From contig JAAYVN010000118.1 of the NCBI GenBank assembly GCA_012517155.1, forward strand, positions 62,001 to 126,000: a DNA stretch of 64,000 nucleotides, written 5' to 3'. Position numbers and translations under genes: made by a program. The notes below the pieces were generated by a model, which was given only the letters and a program-made list of their open reading frames with translations, did no database searches and had not been told where the DNA came from. This DNA comes from Ignavibacteriales bacterium. Its GTDB lineage: Bacteria; Bacteroidota; Ignavibacteria; Ignavibacteriales; Ignavibacteriaceae. Positions 8,856 to 17,772 of the stretch are shown here, piece by piece; position 1 is the first letter of the stretch; every line of letters begins with the position of its first letter.

Positions 8856-9334
8856 AAGCTCAATTAACTGGAGATGGTTTCTTTACTACTACAATTGATG
8901 CCCTTATTGCATGGGCTAGAAAGAATTCTGTCTGGCCGATGCCTATGGGGATTTCTTGTTGTGCTATTGAAATGATGGCTGTGGGTGGTGCAAAATATGA
9001 TATTGCACGATTTGGTTCAGAAGTTATGAGAATGACTCCTCGTCAGAGCGATTGCATGATTGTCGCTGGAACTGTTACTTACAAAATGGCACATGTCGTA
9101 AGAAAAATCTACGACCAGATGCCTGATCCAAAATGGGTTATTGCTATGGGAGCTTGTACTTCTTCTGGTGGGATGTATCGGTCATACTCAGTAGTGCAAG
9201 GTATTGATCAGTTTCTCCCTGTAGATATTTACACTGCAGGTTGTCCGCCCCGACCTGACAATCTCTTAAATGCTTTAATAGCTATTCAAGATAAAATTGG
9301 TAAAACCAGGGCTAAAGACTTTCCAAATTCATAA
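8846..9334 (+). CDS. nuoB: NADH-quinone oxidoreductase subunit B
   Basis: Peripheral-arm subunit that carries the terminal [4Fe-4S] cluster N2 next to the quinone site. Cluster ligands are visible as adjacent Cys38-Cys39, Cys104 and Cys133 in [11 protein letters not shown] and AGCPPRPD. The start is a TTG at 8846 (product MGIEAQ) because a strong AAAGGAGG sits seven bases upstream and the next in-frame ATG would remove the conserved N-terminal helix. 162 aa, usual length. It overlaps nuoA and precedes nuoC by 16 nt. Confidence 0.95.
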   Translation: MGIEAQLTGDGFFTTTIDALIAWARKNSVWPMPMGISCCAIEMMAVGGAKYDIARFGSEVMRMTPRQSDCMIVAGTVTYKMAHVVRKIYDQMPDPKWVIAMGACTSSGGMYRSYSVVQGIDQFLPVDIYTAGCPPRPDNLLNALIAIQDKIGKTRAKDFPNS

Positions 9335-9350
9335 TAAATTGACGACCTTT

Positions 9351-9839
9351 ATGGAATTAAAAGAAAAAATATTACTGAAACTTAAAACACATTTTAAGGA
9401 TGTGGATTTCTCAACAGAGGAATTCCGTGGAGAGTATTGTATTACTATTCCAAATAAAATTATCGTTGATGCCTGTGAACTTCTAAAAAATGATGAAGAA
9501 CTTGCTTTTAACCTCTGTGAGGATATCACTGCTGTCGATTGGGGTAGGTTAAATAATCGATTTACAATGGTATATTTTATCTTCTCAATGAAAAACCGAT
9601 TTAGACTTAAAATTAAATGTGATCTTGGTGATGGAGTTGAAAAAATTGATTCAGTCACATCTGTCTGGAAATCAGCAAACTGGGCTGAGCGCGAAGTTTA
9701 TGATATGTACGGGATAGAATTTAATAATCACCCCGACCTGAGAAGAATGTATATGCCGGAATCATTTGAATATCACCCACTGAGAAAGGAATTCCCAGTT
9801 ATGGGTATTCCCGGCTCATTATCCTTGCCAAAAAAGTAA
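9351..9839 (+). CDS. nuoC: NADH-quinone oxidoreductase subunit C
   Basis: The 30-kDa peripheral subunit of complex I, which contacts NuoD and NuoB. The diagnostic C-terminal motif is present: WAEREVYDMYGIEF followed by NHPDLRRMYMPESF and HPLRKEFP. The ATG at 9351 (MELKEKILLK) is chosen because it lies just after the nuoB stop; the frame is also open further upstream, but that part overlaps nuoB and does not resemble the family. 162 aa. NuoC and NuoD are separate genes here, unlike the E. coli NuoCD fusion. Confidence 0.94.
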   Translation: MELKEKILLKLKTHFKDVDFSTEEFRGEYCITIPNKIIVDACELLKNDEELAFNLCEDITAVDWGRLNNRFTMVYFIFSMKNRFRLKIKCDLGDGVEKIDSVTSVWKSANWAEREVYDMYGIEFNNHPDLRRMYMPESFEYHPLRKEFPVMGIPGSLSLPKK

Positions 9840-9846
9840 AAATAAT

Positions 9847-11100
9847 ATGGACCGAGTTACAAAAGATGAACTAACCCCCAAAATTGTTTCAGCATTACTT
9901 AACTCTGATACTGATATCTCACTTGACGATGCTCTTGAAAATGACATGATTCTGAGTATGGGACCTCAGCATCCTGCTACTCATGGTGTACTTCGTCTTC
10001 TTCTTAGACTTGATGGTGAAACAATAATGGCATGTGTACCTGAAGTTGGCTATCTTCATAGAGGGTATGAGAAAATGGCTGAGAATATGTCCTTTACTGA
10101 GTATATTCCACACACTGACAGATTAGATTATCTTTCACCTCCTGCAAATAATTCTGCTTATGCATTAGCTGTAGAGAAACTCCTGGGAATTGAAGCTCCT
10201 CCTAGAGCTCAGTACATTCGAATGATGATGATGGAGTTTTCGAGGATATGTAGTCATCTGGTTGCGATTGGATCTCTTGCTATGGATATTGGAGCTTTGA
10301 CAGTATTTCTCTGGACGCTCCGAGAAAGGGAAAAAGTACTTAATTTTTATGACGAAATTTGTGGCGCAAGATTCACAACCAGTTATACCAGAATCGGTGG
10401 AGTTGCCCAGGACGTTAAACCAGAGACATTTAAAGGAATTAAACAATTTCTTGATGAATTCGAAAGTAATATTCACGAGTTTGAAAAACTTCTTAACACA
10501 AACAAAATCTTTATCCAAAGACTCGAGGGAATTGGACAAATATCTGCCGAAGATGCAATTGATATTGGTTTATCAGGTCCTAACTTAAGAGCTTGTGGAG
10601 TAGAGTTCGATTTACGACGTGCTACACCTTATTATTTCTACAATGATATAGATTTTAAAGTTGTTACATTCTCTGAAGGAGATGCCCTTGCCAGATATTT
10701 CGTTAGATGTGATGAACTCAGGGAAAGCAGAAAAATAATCTATCAGATTTTGGACAAAATGCCCAATGGTGAGATAATGCTAAATAGTCCAAAAAAAGTT
10801 ACTCCTCGGAAAGTTGAAATATACACCAAAATGGAGGAACTTATCCATGACTTTATGATTACCAACTTCGGGGTTAATCCCCCAATTGGAGAAATTTACT
10901 CGGCTGTTGAAAATCCTAAAGGAGAACTTGGATTTTATATCGTCAGTAATGGAGAAGGGCACCCATGGAAAATGAAAATCCGCAGCCCTTCATTTTGTAA
11001 CATCCAGTCTCTTCCCCTTCTAACGAAAGGCTACATGATTTCGGATGTTGTTGCGATAATTGGGAGTATTGATCCGGTAATGGGTGAAGCAGATAAATAA
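9847..11100 (+). CDS. nuoD: NADH-quinone oxidoreductase subunit D
   Basis: The 49-kDa subunit forming the quinone-binding cavity with NuoB, homologous to the large subunit of NiFe hydrogenases but without metal ligands. Signature segments are MGPQHPATHGVLRLLLRLDG near residue 38, GYLHRGYEKMAE, YTRIGGVAQDV and the C-terminal IGSIDPVMGEADK ending. 417 aa, normal. It starts 7 nt after nuoC and is followed by nuoE after 26 nt. The N-terminal 35 residues are more variable than the rest. Confidence 0.96.
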   Translation: MDRVTKDELTPKIVSALLNSDTDISLDDALENDMILSMGPQHPATHGVLRLLLRLDGETIMACVPEVGYLHRGYEKMAENMSFTEYIPHTDRLDYLSPPANNSAYALAVEKLLGIEAPPRAQYIRMMMMEFSRICSHLVAIGSLAMDIGALTVFLWTLREREKVLNFYDEICGARFTTSYTRIGGVAQDVKPETFKGIKQFLDEFESNIHEFEKLLNTNKIFIQRLEGIGQISAEDAIDIGLSGPNLRACGVEFDLRRATPYYFYNDIDFKVVTFSEGDALARYFVRCDELRESRKIIYQILDKMPNGEIMLNSPKKVTPRKVEIYTKMEELIHDFMITNFGVNPPIGEIYSAVENPKGELGFYIVSNGEGHPWKMKIRSPSFCNIQSLPLLTKGYMISDVVAIIGSIDPVMGEADK

Positions 11101-11126
11101 GTAATTATTAATATCAGTTTAATTAT

Positions 11127-11600
11127 ATGGAATTCAAATTTAGTGAAGAGAATCTTCAGAAAATAGCATCTGTTCAAAAAAACTATCCCGATAAAAGATC
11201 TTCCATTATGCCTGTTTTGTATATTGCTCAGGAACAGAATGGCTGGATATCTCACGAAGTTATGGCAGAAGTTGCTCACCTGCTGGAAATTACTGAAAGT
11301 GAAGTTTATGGTGTTGTGACATTCTACACAATGTATCATAAAAAACAAGTTGGTAAATTTCATCTTCAGGTCTGTACAAATGTCTCCTGTATGCTTCGAG
11401 GAGGTTATGACATCTGGAATAAGATAAAAGATAAATACAACCTCGAGGATGGTGGTGTTACTCAGGATGGAAAACTGAGCCTTGAGGAAGTTGAATGCAT
11501 GGGATCATGCGGCACTGCCCCTATGATCGCAATCAACGAAGATTATTTTGAAAATCTCACTCCCGAAAAGGTAATTGAGATCATTGATTCCTTAAAATAA
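11127..11600 (+). CDS. nuoE: NADH-quinone oxidoreductase subunit E
   Basis: The 24-kDa thioredoxin-like subunit of the NADH dehydrogenase module, holding the [2Fe-2S] cluster N1a. Ligands are Cys83, Cys88, Cys124 and Cys128, in CTNVSC and CMGSCGTAPM. The helical N-terminal region with EVMAEVAHLLEI and VYGVVTFYTMYH is typical. 157 aa. It stands between nuoD and nuoF with short gaps, and with NuoF forms the flavoprotein part that takes electrons from NADH. Confidence 0.96.
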   Translation: MEFKFSEENLQKIASVQKNYPDKRSSIMPVLYIAQEQNGWISHEVMAEVAHLLEITESEVYGVVTFYTMYHKKQVGKFHLQVCTNVSCMLRGGYDIWNKIKDKYNLEDGGVTQDGKLSLEEVECMGSCGTAPMIAINEDYFENLTPEKVIEIIDSLK

Positions 11601-11622
11601 TAAATTTTAAAAGTTATTAACA

Positions 11623-12948
11623 ATGCATAGAATAGTTTTACCTGATATAAAGAATTTGCAAGAGATTGATGTTTATCTTGCTAACCAAGGTTATTATGGA
11701 GCACGACTTGCTTTTCAAAAATCCCCTGATGATATAATAGAAATAGTAAAAAAATCAGGATTAAGAGGCCGAGGTGGAGCCGCATTTTTAACGGGTTTAA
11801 AATGGTCTTTTATGCCGAAAGTTACCAGCAAACCTAAATATCTTTGCGTTAATGGTGATGAAAGTGAACCTGGGAGTTTTAAGGATCGGCAGATTTTTGA
11901 ATTTAATCCTCATCAGTTAATCGAAGGAATTCTGATTACTTGTTATGCTATTGGAGCACAGACTGCATATATTTACATTAGAGGTGAATATCACAAGTGG
12001 ATTAAGCCCGTTCAAAAGGCGATAGATGAAGCATATAATAATGGCTTTATTGGTTCCAGAATGAAGGAGACGTTTGGAACACAATTTTCATGTGATATTT
12101 TCATCCATAAAGGCGCAGGAGCCTATATTTGTGGCGAAGAATCCTCTTTAATGAATTCTATTGAAGGACAAAGAGCTTATCCTCGAGTCAAACCTCCCTT
12201 CCCTGCTCAAAATGGCCTTTGGGGAAATCCTACAACAATCAATAATGTTGAAACAATAACTAACGTTCCTCCGATAATTAAAAATGGATCGGAATGGTTC
12301 TCTTCTATTGGTGAACCAAAACATCCGGGCACACTTCTTTTTGGAGTTAGTGGTCATGTTAATAAACCCGGAGTTTACGAACTTCCCACTGGAACGCTAC
12401 TTACTGACATCATTGAAAAGTATGCTGGTGGAGTAATCAACGCAAAGAGAATCAAATGTATTATCCCTGGGGGAACTTCAATGCCTCCTCTGAAAGGAGA
12501 TTCAATCGAAGGACTTAAGATGGATGCTGAATCCTTGCGTGCTGCTGGTTCAGCAATTGGTACCGGGGGAATTATTGTTATGGACGAAGATACAGATCTT
12601 GTTAAAGTTCTGGCGCGTATGACAAAATTTTACTATCACGAAAGCTGCGGTCAATGTACCCCATGCCGTGAAGGTACTGGATGGATGCTTAAAATTCTTA
12701 AACGCATTCTGGATGGAAAAGGAACTAAGAGTGACCTTGACCTTCTGATTAGCATTGCAAACAATATTGATGGAAATACTGTGTGTGCACTGGGTGAAGC
12801 AGCTGCTTGGCCTGTTAAATTTACTATAGCTAGATTTAGAGATGAATTTGAAAATAGAGTGAATGAATCAATTCAAATTCCTGTGAATAATAAAGTTCAC
12901 TCAATGAGAAAAACAAAAAATCCAATCGATAATATAGAAATACGGTAA
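11623..12948 (+). CDS. nuoF: NADH-quinone oxidoreductase subunit F
   Basis: NADH- and FMN-binding subunit of complex I, which starts electron flow. The glycine-rich nucleotide motif GLRGRGGAAF lies at about 46-55, the FMN segment YICGEESSLMNSIEG near 170, and the [4Fe-4S] N3 ligands are Cys342, Cys345, Cys348 (SCGQCTPCREG) and Cys388. 441 aa. It is the last gene of the run: the stop codon lies inside a hairpin, and the next genes are convergent and unrelated. NuoG and the membrane subunits H-N must be encoded elsewhere or be absent. Confidence 0.96.
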   Translation: MHRIVLPDIKNLQEIDVYLANQGYYGARLAFQKSPDDIIEIVKKSGLRGRGGAAFLTGLKWSFMPKVTSKPKYLCVNGDESEPGSFKDRQIFEFNPHQLIEGILITCYAIGAQTAYIYIRGEYHKWIKPVQKAIDEAYNNGFIGSRMKETFGTQFSCDIFIHKGAGAYICGEESSLMNSIEGQRAYPRVKPPFPAQNGLWGNPTTINNVETITNVPPIIKNGSEWFSSIGEPKHPGTLLFGVSGHVNKPGVYELPTGTLLTDIIEKYAGGVINAKRIKCIIPGGTSMPPLKGDSIEGLKMDAESLRAAGSAIGTGGIIVMDEDTDLVKVLARMTKFYYHESCGQCTPCREGTGWMLKILKRILDGKGTKSDLDLLISIANNIDGNTVCALGEAAAWPVKFTIARFRDEFENRVNESIQIPVNNKVHSMRKTKNPIDNIEIR

Positions 12949-12967
12949 AGGATTTTCTTTACCGTAT
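12940..12967. terminator. Hairpin terminator after nuoF
   Basis: An 11-bp perfect inverted repeat, ATACGGTAAAG / CTTTACCGTAT, with a 6-nt loop. Its left arm includes the nuoF stop codon and on the plus strand it is followed by CTTTT. It lies between convergent genes and may serve both. Confidence 0.65.
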
Positions 12968-13025
12968 CTTTTACTGAACTATTGAAATCTCCTGACTTAC
13001 AAAAAATATAAGTTTTCCTTGATAT

Positions 13026-13787
13026 CTATACTCCTTTGATTCTTTCTTTATACATTGCAAGTGCTTCAGATAATCTTTCACGAGCGGTTGTATCGCCGGG
13101 GACATTGTGAGAAGGATGAATATAGAGTTTAACCCCTCGGTCAGCAAGAATCTCGGCAACCGTTGTCACAGTCATCCATACAGCGGTCACAAAAGCCATA
13201 GTCGATACCGGACCGATCTTGTCATAATGATTTTTTAATTCTACACTGGCATCCTGTATTGGAACACATGTATCCACAATTATATCAGCTATTTCGAAAA
13301 TTGTCTTTCCGGAGCTATGTCTGGTTTGTTTTCCTTCGGCTTCTTTTGCACTCCCGAAAACAATAACTTTCATCCCTCTTTTCTTTGATTCAAGAGCTAT
13401 ATCAATATTAACTGCATTAATCCCTGTATGTGAGAAAATCCACATACAATCTTCCTTATCAAAATTCCAACCTTTCATTATTTCTTGTCCGTATCCTTCC
13501 ACTCTTTCAAGAAAAACAAACTCATGAACATTCATTCCTCCTACTATATTCGTAAAAAATGTTAAGGGGAGTTCAATCATTGGGTGAAATCCAACAAATC
13601 CACCGATTCTTGGGTACATTTCTTCAATAGGTAGTGTTGCATGACCACATCCAAATGTGTGTACCCATTTCCCCTTTTCTATAGAATCAGCCATTGCCAG
13701 GGCTGCATTCTTAATATTCTCAATTTGAGTCTTCTCTATTTTTTCCATAACGCTTCGTGCGTTCTCAATCCATTGTAATGCTAACAT
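13026..13787 (-). CDS. SIS-domain sugar isomerase-like protein (UPF0309 type)
   Basis: A 253-residue protein of the SIS (sugar isomerase) fold, which binds phosphorylated sugars; it resembles the uncharacterised UPF0309 group. Residues 1-35 form the usual N-terminal helix, followed by WVHTFGCGHATLPIEEMYPRI, the phosphosugar loop region, and a second half with IFSHTGINAVNIDIALESKKRG. It may be an isomerase, a phosphosugar lyase/etherase or a sensor; I cannot tell which. It is the last gene of a minus-strand run MFS carrier, ROK kinase, MFS carrier, SIS protein, starting 24 nt after the preceding gene, so it probably acts on the sugar phosphate made by the ROK kinase. Confidence 0.8.
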   Translation of the reverse strand: MLALQWIENARSVMEKIEKTQIENIKNAALAMADSIEKGKWVHTFGCGHATLPIEEMYPRIGGFVGFHPMIELPLTFFTNIVGGMNVHEFVFLERVEGYGQEIMKGWNFDKEDCMWIFSHTGINAVNIDIALESKKRGMKVIVFGSAKEAEGKQTRHSSGKTIFEIADIIVDTCVPIQDASVELKNHYDKIGPVSTMAFVTAVWMTVTTVAEILADRGVKLYIHPSHNVPGDTTARERLSEALAMYKERIKGV

Positions 13788-13811
13788 ATTATCATCCTAT
13801 TATTTTCTTGT

Positions 13812-14975
13812 TTATTCTTTTGTTAATGACTTTCTTTCAAGTATACTGAATATTAAAAACATTATAACCACACTAATTAAAATTATCACCGAATAATATT
13901 TAATTCCAATACTCTCTGCGACAAATCCTGTTAAATAATTAAGCACGGTATTGCCGGTTAGAGCAATAACAAAAACAAGACTGAATGCTGTTCCGGAGAT
14001 TGAGGCAAATTTATCTGCGACATAACTTAATATTATGGGGAAACCTGCCGCAAAACCAATTCCGAAAAATATCAATCCGATAATTGTAAAAAGATAATTC
14101 CCACCAAGAATCAGTATTAAAGATCCTAAAGCTACTATTATAAGACTCATATAGATGACATAAGACCTGGATAGGGATTTCAGTATGTAGCTAAGAACAA
14201 GTCTCATTGCAGTCAGTGCCAAAACTAAATAAGTTAATGCAAAAAGTGCCTGTTCAGGAGAAACCATCAGATATTTTTCCATATAAGTTGTTGTCCAGTT
14301 ATTCGCTATACCCTCAATACCACTCTGGAAGAAAAGAAAGAACCCGAACAACAATAAAATTGGATTATTAAAAAGCTTGATTCCCTGTTTAATCGGAAGT
14401 CCTTGGGGATGTTTGGGAGGCGGAAATTTTATTATTAGGTTATACAATAGCAAGATAAGTAGAAATACACAAACGGCTGCAACAATTTGTTGATACTGAT
14501 ATCTACCTGAAAAGAAACCTAAAATCACCGGAAGACCAAGAGCACCAAGGCCATAGAAAACTCCTAAGAAACTAAGTTTTGCACCTTTCGAATCTCCGGA
14601 AATATCTGCAACAAGAGCATTAGTTCCTCCATTGATTACTCCACCTCCTAACCCGATTAAAAGAATAGATAACTGCAATAGAGTAAAACTACTTGATTCA
14701 ACCATGCCGTATAAGCCGATTATAACAAAAAGTGAACAGATTGTTAGTAGGATTTTATAACCGTACTTGTCCACAATTGGTCCAAACGTTAATGAACCGA
14801 GTAGAATTCCGATGGGCAGTAATGCCACTACTGCTCCTGCTGAATAACCCGTTAGTGTAAACTTTTCAGTTAGATTTGGCAGCATAGCACCTATGCTTGT
14901 CATTGATATTCCAAATGTTAGCATACCTGTATATGCAGCAATAAAGACATAACTATTTTTATATTCTTTTTCCAT
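13812..14975 (-). CDS. MFS transporter, probable sugar carrier
   Basis: Major facilitator with about 12 helices, 387 aa. The MFS motif between helices 2 and 3 is seen as FGPIVDKYGYK, and each half begins with a typical helix (FTLTGYSAGAVVALLPIGI; FFQSGIEGIANNWTT). It is a close paralog of the carrier at 16020-17174: both share LTGYSAG, SGDSKGAKLSFLGVFYGLGALGLP versus the matching segment, and GTAFSLVFVIALTGN. It lies 2 nt downstream of the ROK kinase gene on the same strand, so import and phosphorylation of a sugar is the likely joint role. Substrate unknown. Confidence 0.85.
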   Translation of the reverse strand: MEKEYKNSYVFIAAYTGMLTFGISMTSIGAMLPNLTEKFTLTGYSAGAVVALLPIGILLGSLTFGPIVDKYGYKILLTICSLFVIIGLYGMVESSSFTLLQLSILLIGLGGGVINGGTNALVADISGDSKGAKLSFLGVFYGLGALGLPVILGFFSGRYQYQQIVAAVCVFLLILLLYNLIIKFPPPKHPQGLPIKQGIKLFNNPILLLFGFFLFFQSGIEGIANNWTTTYMEKYLMVSPEQALFALTYLVLALTAMRLVLSYILKSLSRSYVIYMSLIIVALGSLILILGGNYLFTIIGLIFFGIGFAAGFPIILSYVADKFASISGTAFSLVFVIALTGNTVLNYLTGFVAESIGIKYYSVIILISVVIMFLIFSILERKSLTKE

Positions 14976-14977
14976 GT

Positions 14978-15931
14978 TTAATTCTTTTTAAGTGGTAAGT
15001 ATCCGGCTCCATATAGCCCTGCATCACTCCCAAGAGCAGATTCCGTCAACTTGACAAGTTTTATCGACCAAGGTTGTGCCCATTTTACTGCCTCATTAAA
15101 TATTTCTGGGATAAATCTGTTTGCTGGCCCAAATATCCCTCCTCCCATAATGATTATTTCAGGATTAAAAAGACTTACATAATTGGCTATTGCCATTCCC
15201 CATAATTCAATTGCATTTTCTATAACTTTTATTGCAATAGGATCTTTGTTATCATATGCATGAAACACATCCTTTCCCGAAATCTCATCTGGATTTATTT
15301 CCTTAAAATAACCTGTATAAAATTTTTCAGCTTTCAATAAATCCGCTGCTTTTCGTCCTAATCCCGCTCCTGACGCAGAATACTCAAAACATCCACATGA
15401 AACATATTTTTTATCATATGGTCTTTCAAGAGCGAGCCATCCTGTTGCACCGGCAATATCATTAGCTCCTCTAAGTATTTCACCGTTGACTAATATTCCC
15501 AAACCTATCCCGGTTCCAACAGCCATGTAAATTGCATTCTTAGCTCCTGTTGCAGCTCCCTTCCACACTTCACCAAGAATATAACAAGCCCGATCGCTAT
15601 CTATGTGAACGGGAATTTGGTCCACTGATTTTATCCCTTTAACCTTATCATACAGAGGATAGTCATCCCATCCGTGAATATTGGGAGCCCATACTGTTTT
15701 CCTGTCAGACCAATAAATTCCGGGTATACAAATACCGATACCAGAAATCTGCTTTTCTTTATTTTTGACAAATTCGATTTGTTTTGTTAATATTTCTTCC
15801 ACTATTTCGAAAACTCCTTCACTCGTTTTTCCACTGATAGAGATTATCAGTCTATTTTCGGAAAAACCTTCCCTGTCGAAAACCGAAGATGAAATTTTTG
15901 TACCCCCTATGTCAATTCCAATTGAATTCAT
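14978..15931 (-). CDS. ROK-family sugar kinase with degenerate zinc site
   Basis: ATP-dependent hexose kinase of the ROK family (glucokinase, fructokinase, GlcNAc or ManNAc kinases). The N-terminal ATP motif GIDIGGTK and the second nucleotide motif VGTGIGLGILVNG are present, as is the catalytic Asp in HIDSDRACYILGE. The usual zinc-binding motif (GExGH...CxCGxxGCxE) is eroded: the His position reads GATGWLALE and the cysteines are reduced to SCGCFE. 317 aa, normal. No helix-turn-helix domain, so it is an enzyme rather than a ROK repressor. Flanked by two paralogous sugar carriers and followed by a SIS protein. A GlcNAc-type substrate would fit the nearby nagB but is inference. Confidence 0.85.
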   Translation of the reverse strand: MNSIGIDIGGTKISSSVFDREGFSENRLIISISGKTSEGVFEIVEEILTKQIEFVKNKEKQISGIGICIPGIYWSDRKTVWAPNIHGWDDYPLYDKVKGIKSVDQIPVHIDSDRACYILGEVWKGAATGAKNAIYMAVGTGIGLGILVNGEILRGANDIAGATGWLALERPYDKKYVSCGCFEYSASGAGLGRKAADLLKAEKFYTGYFKEINPDEISGKDVFHAYDNKDPIAIKVIENAIELWGMAIANYVSLFNPEIIIMGGGIFGPANRFIPEIFNEAVKWAQPWSIKLVKLTESALGSDAGLYGAGYLPLKKN

Positions 15932-16019
15932 GAAAACCTATTAAATTATTATTTAAATATAGTGAATATTGAACTCATTTTTATCCACATTATTTATTTT
16001 CAATAACCAAATTTATCCT

Positions 16020-17174
16020 TTACTTCATACTCATTTTACTATTCAGGTTATAAAGGAGGAAAAACATTATGAATACACATGCTATTATAAGTATTGAGAT
16101 ATATTGGATACCAAATGTATCACTTATCACTCCGGCTATTATATTCATAATCATACTCCCCGATAGAGCAATAACAAATATAAGACTAAAGGCTGTACCT
16201 GAGATACTCTGATAATTGTCCCCTACAAAACTAAGAATAATAGGGAATCCCCCCGCAAAACCAAATCCCATTAAAACCAATCCGGTAATCGTCGTGTAAT
16301 AATTATTGATAGAAAATATTATTACTGCACCAGAAATTACTATGATTAACCCCACTTGCAATAATCGAAAACGAGTAAAATGCTTAAGTAAAAAACTAAT
16401 AAGAAATCTTCCAATTGTTAGAGCTAAAATTAAAAAAAACAGTGCTGCGAGAGCGCTATTATAATTGTCGATTCTTGTTTTTTGGATTAAGGTAGTTATC
16501 CAGGTACCTGCAACTCCTTCCATACCGCTTTGAAAAAACAGAAAAAAAGCGAAAAGCAGAAGCAAAGGATTATTAATTAATTTCAGGATTTCACTTAAAG
16601 GAAGTCCCATATTCTTTTTGGCTACTGGAAATGTTATAAACACTAGTAGAAGTGCTAATAGAAATAAACTTATGGAAATAATCAGAAAGACTTCTCGAAT
16701 ACTTACAACTGATGAAAAAACACTAAGCATAAAAGGTAATCCAAGAGCACCAATGCCATAAAATGCATGTAAAAGACTAAGTCTTGATTTCTTTTTCTCC
16801 CCTGATATATCTGAAACAAGTGAATTTGCCGTACCATTAATTATTCCATTTCCAGCACCTATTAATAATACTGAAATTCTAAGAATATCAACTGATGAAG
16901 TTGATGACAATCCGTATAAACCTGTTATCACTGTAATTGATGCGACAAACATAAGGAGTTTATATCCGAATCTGTCAACTATAGGTCCAAAGATTATTGA
17001 TCCAATGGTAATCCCGAGCGGCATAATCGACGCTACTGTACCAGCTGAATAACCCGTTAGACGAAATTTATCAATCAACTGAGGGAGTATTGCTCCGATA
17101 ATTGTCGTTGAAATACCATATATAACCATAGCAAAGAAAGCCGCAAAATAAAAGAGCGATTTATTTCTGTTCAT
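16020..17174 (-). CDS. MFS transporter, paralog of the carrier at 13812
   Basis: Major facilitator of 384 aa with about 12 helices; motif FGPIVDRFGYK follows helix 2 and FFQSGMEGVAGTWITT begins the second half. The pattern of identities with the carrier at 13812-14975 along the full length points to a duplication; the ROK kinase lies between the copies. The gap of 88 nt before the ROK gene contains no terminator that I can see. Substrate unknown; two carriers for related sugars, or one for the free sugar and one for a derivative, would be plausible. Confidence 0.85.
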   Translation of the reverse strand: MNRNKSLFYFAAFFAMVIYGISTTIIGAILPQLIDKFRLTGYSAGTVASIMPLGITIGSIIFGPIVDRFGYKLLMFVASITVITGLYGLSSTSSVDILRISVLLIGAGNGIINGTANSLVSDISGEKKKSRLSLLHAFYGIGALGLPFMLSVFSSVVSIREVFLIISISLFLLALLLVFITFPVAKKNMGLPLSEILKLINNPLLLLFAFFLFFQSGMEGVAGTWITTLIQKTRIDNYNSALAALFFLILALTIGRFLISFLLKHFTRFRLLQVGLIIVISGAVIIFSINNYYTTITGLVLMGFGFAGGFPIILSFVGDNYQSISGTAFSLIFVIALSGSMIMNIIAGVISDTFGIQYISILIIACVFIMFFLLYNLNSKMSMK

Positions 17175-17316
17175 TCTGAAAAAATAATACTGATTTCAAT
17201 TTTAATAAAATGGTGAAAAAATAACCGCTAAATATAGTTAATGATCAAGAATAACTCATACTAATTCGGCAAATTCTAGTTAGATTATTATATTAAATAA
17301 TTAAAAATGAGGTTTT

Positions 17317-17772
17317 ATGAATTCGGACATTATAGCAAATAAAGAATATGATCCTGCGATGCATACTGCAGAGCATATCTTAAACCAGACCATGATTAGA
17401 ATGTTTAACTGTGGAAGGGCTTTCAGTGCACATATTGAAAAGAAAAAGTCTAAATGTGATTATCGGTTTGAGAGGGACTTAAGTGAAAATGAATTAAAAG
17501 AAATCGAACTTCGTGTAAATGAAGTAATTTCCGGAAACCATCCTGTGTATGAAGAATTTATATTACGCGATGAAGCAGCAAAACATTTTACACTCGACCG
17601 ACTGCCTGAGACCGCAGGAGAAAGACTGCGTATTATTAAAGTAGGCAATTACGACAGTTGTCTATGCAGCGGGAAACATGTTGCGAATACTTCGGAAATC
17701 CGAACTTTTAAGATTATTTCTTCGAGCTACGAGAACGGTAAACTGAGAATTCGCTTTAAACTCCTAGATTAA
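17317..17772 (+). CDS. AlaX-like tRNA editing protein
   Basis: Free-standing relative of the editing domain of alanyl- and threonyl-tRNA synthetases, expected to hydrolyse mischarged tRNA (for example Ser-tRNA-Ala). The four zinc ligands are visible: His16 and His20 in HTAEH, and Cys117 and His121 in CSGKH, followed by the conserved VANTSEI. At 151 aa it is a short form without the N-terminal glycine-rich beta-barrel. The ATG at 17317 has TGAGG five bases upstream. The gene stands alone on the plus strand, divergent from the MFS carrier, and its last 17 nt overlap tail to tail with the end of the STAS-kinase gene. Confidence 0.88.
   Translation: MNSDIIANKEYDPAMHTAEHILNQTMIRMFNCGRAFSAHIEKKKSKCDYRFERDLSENELKEIELRVNEVISGNHPVYEEFILRDEAAKHFTLDRLPETAGERLRIIKVGNYDSCLCSGKHVANTSEIRTFKIISSSYENGKLRIRFKLLD

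Noticed and set aside
9297-9350. An 18-codon upstream extension of nuoC
   Set aside because: Overlaps nuoB, begins with TTG without a ribosome site, and does not fit the NuoC N-terminus.
10165-10539. A 124-codon minus-strand frame within nuoD
   Set aside because: Antisense shadow of a conserved gene.
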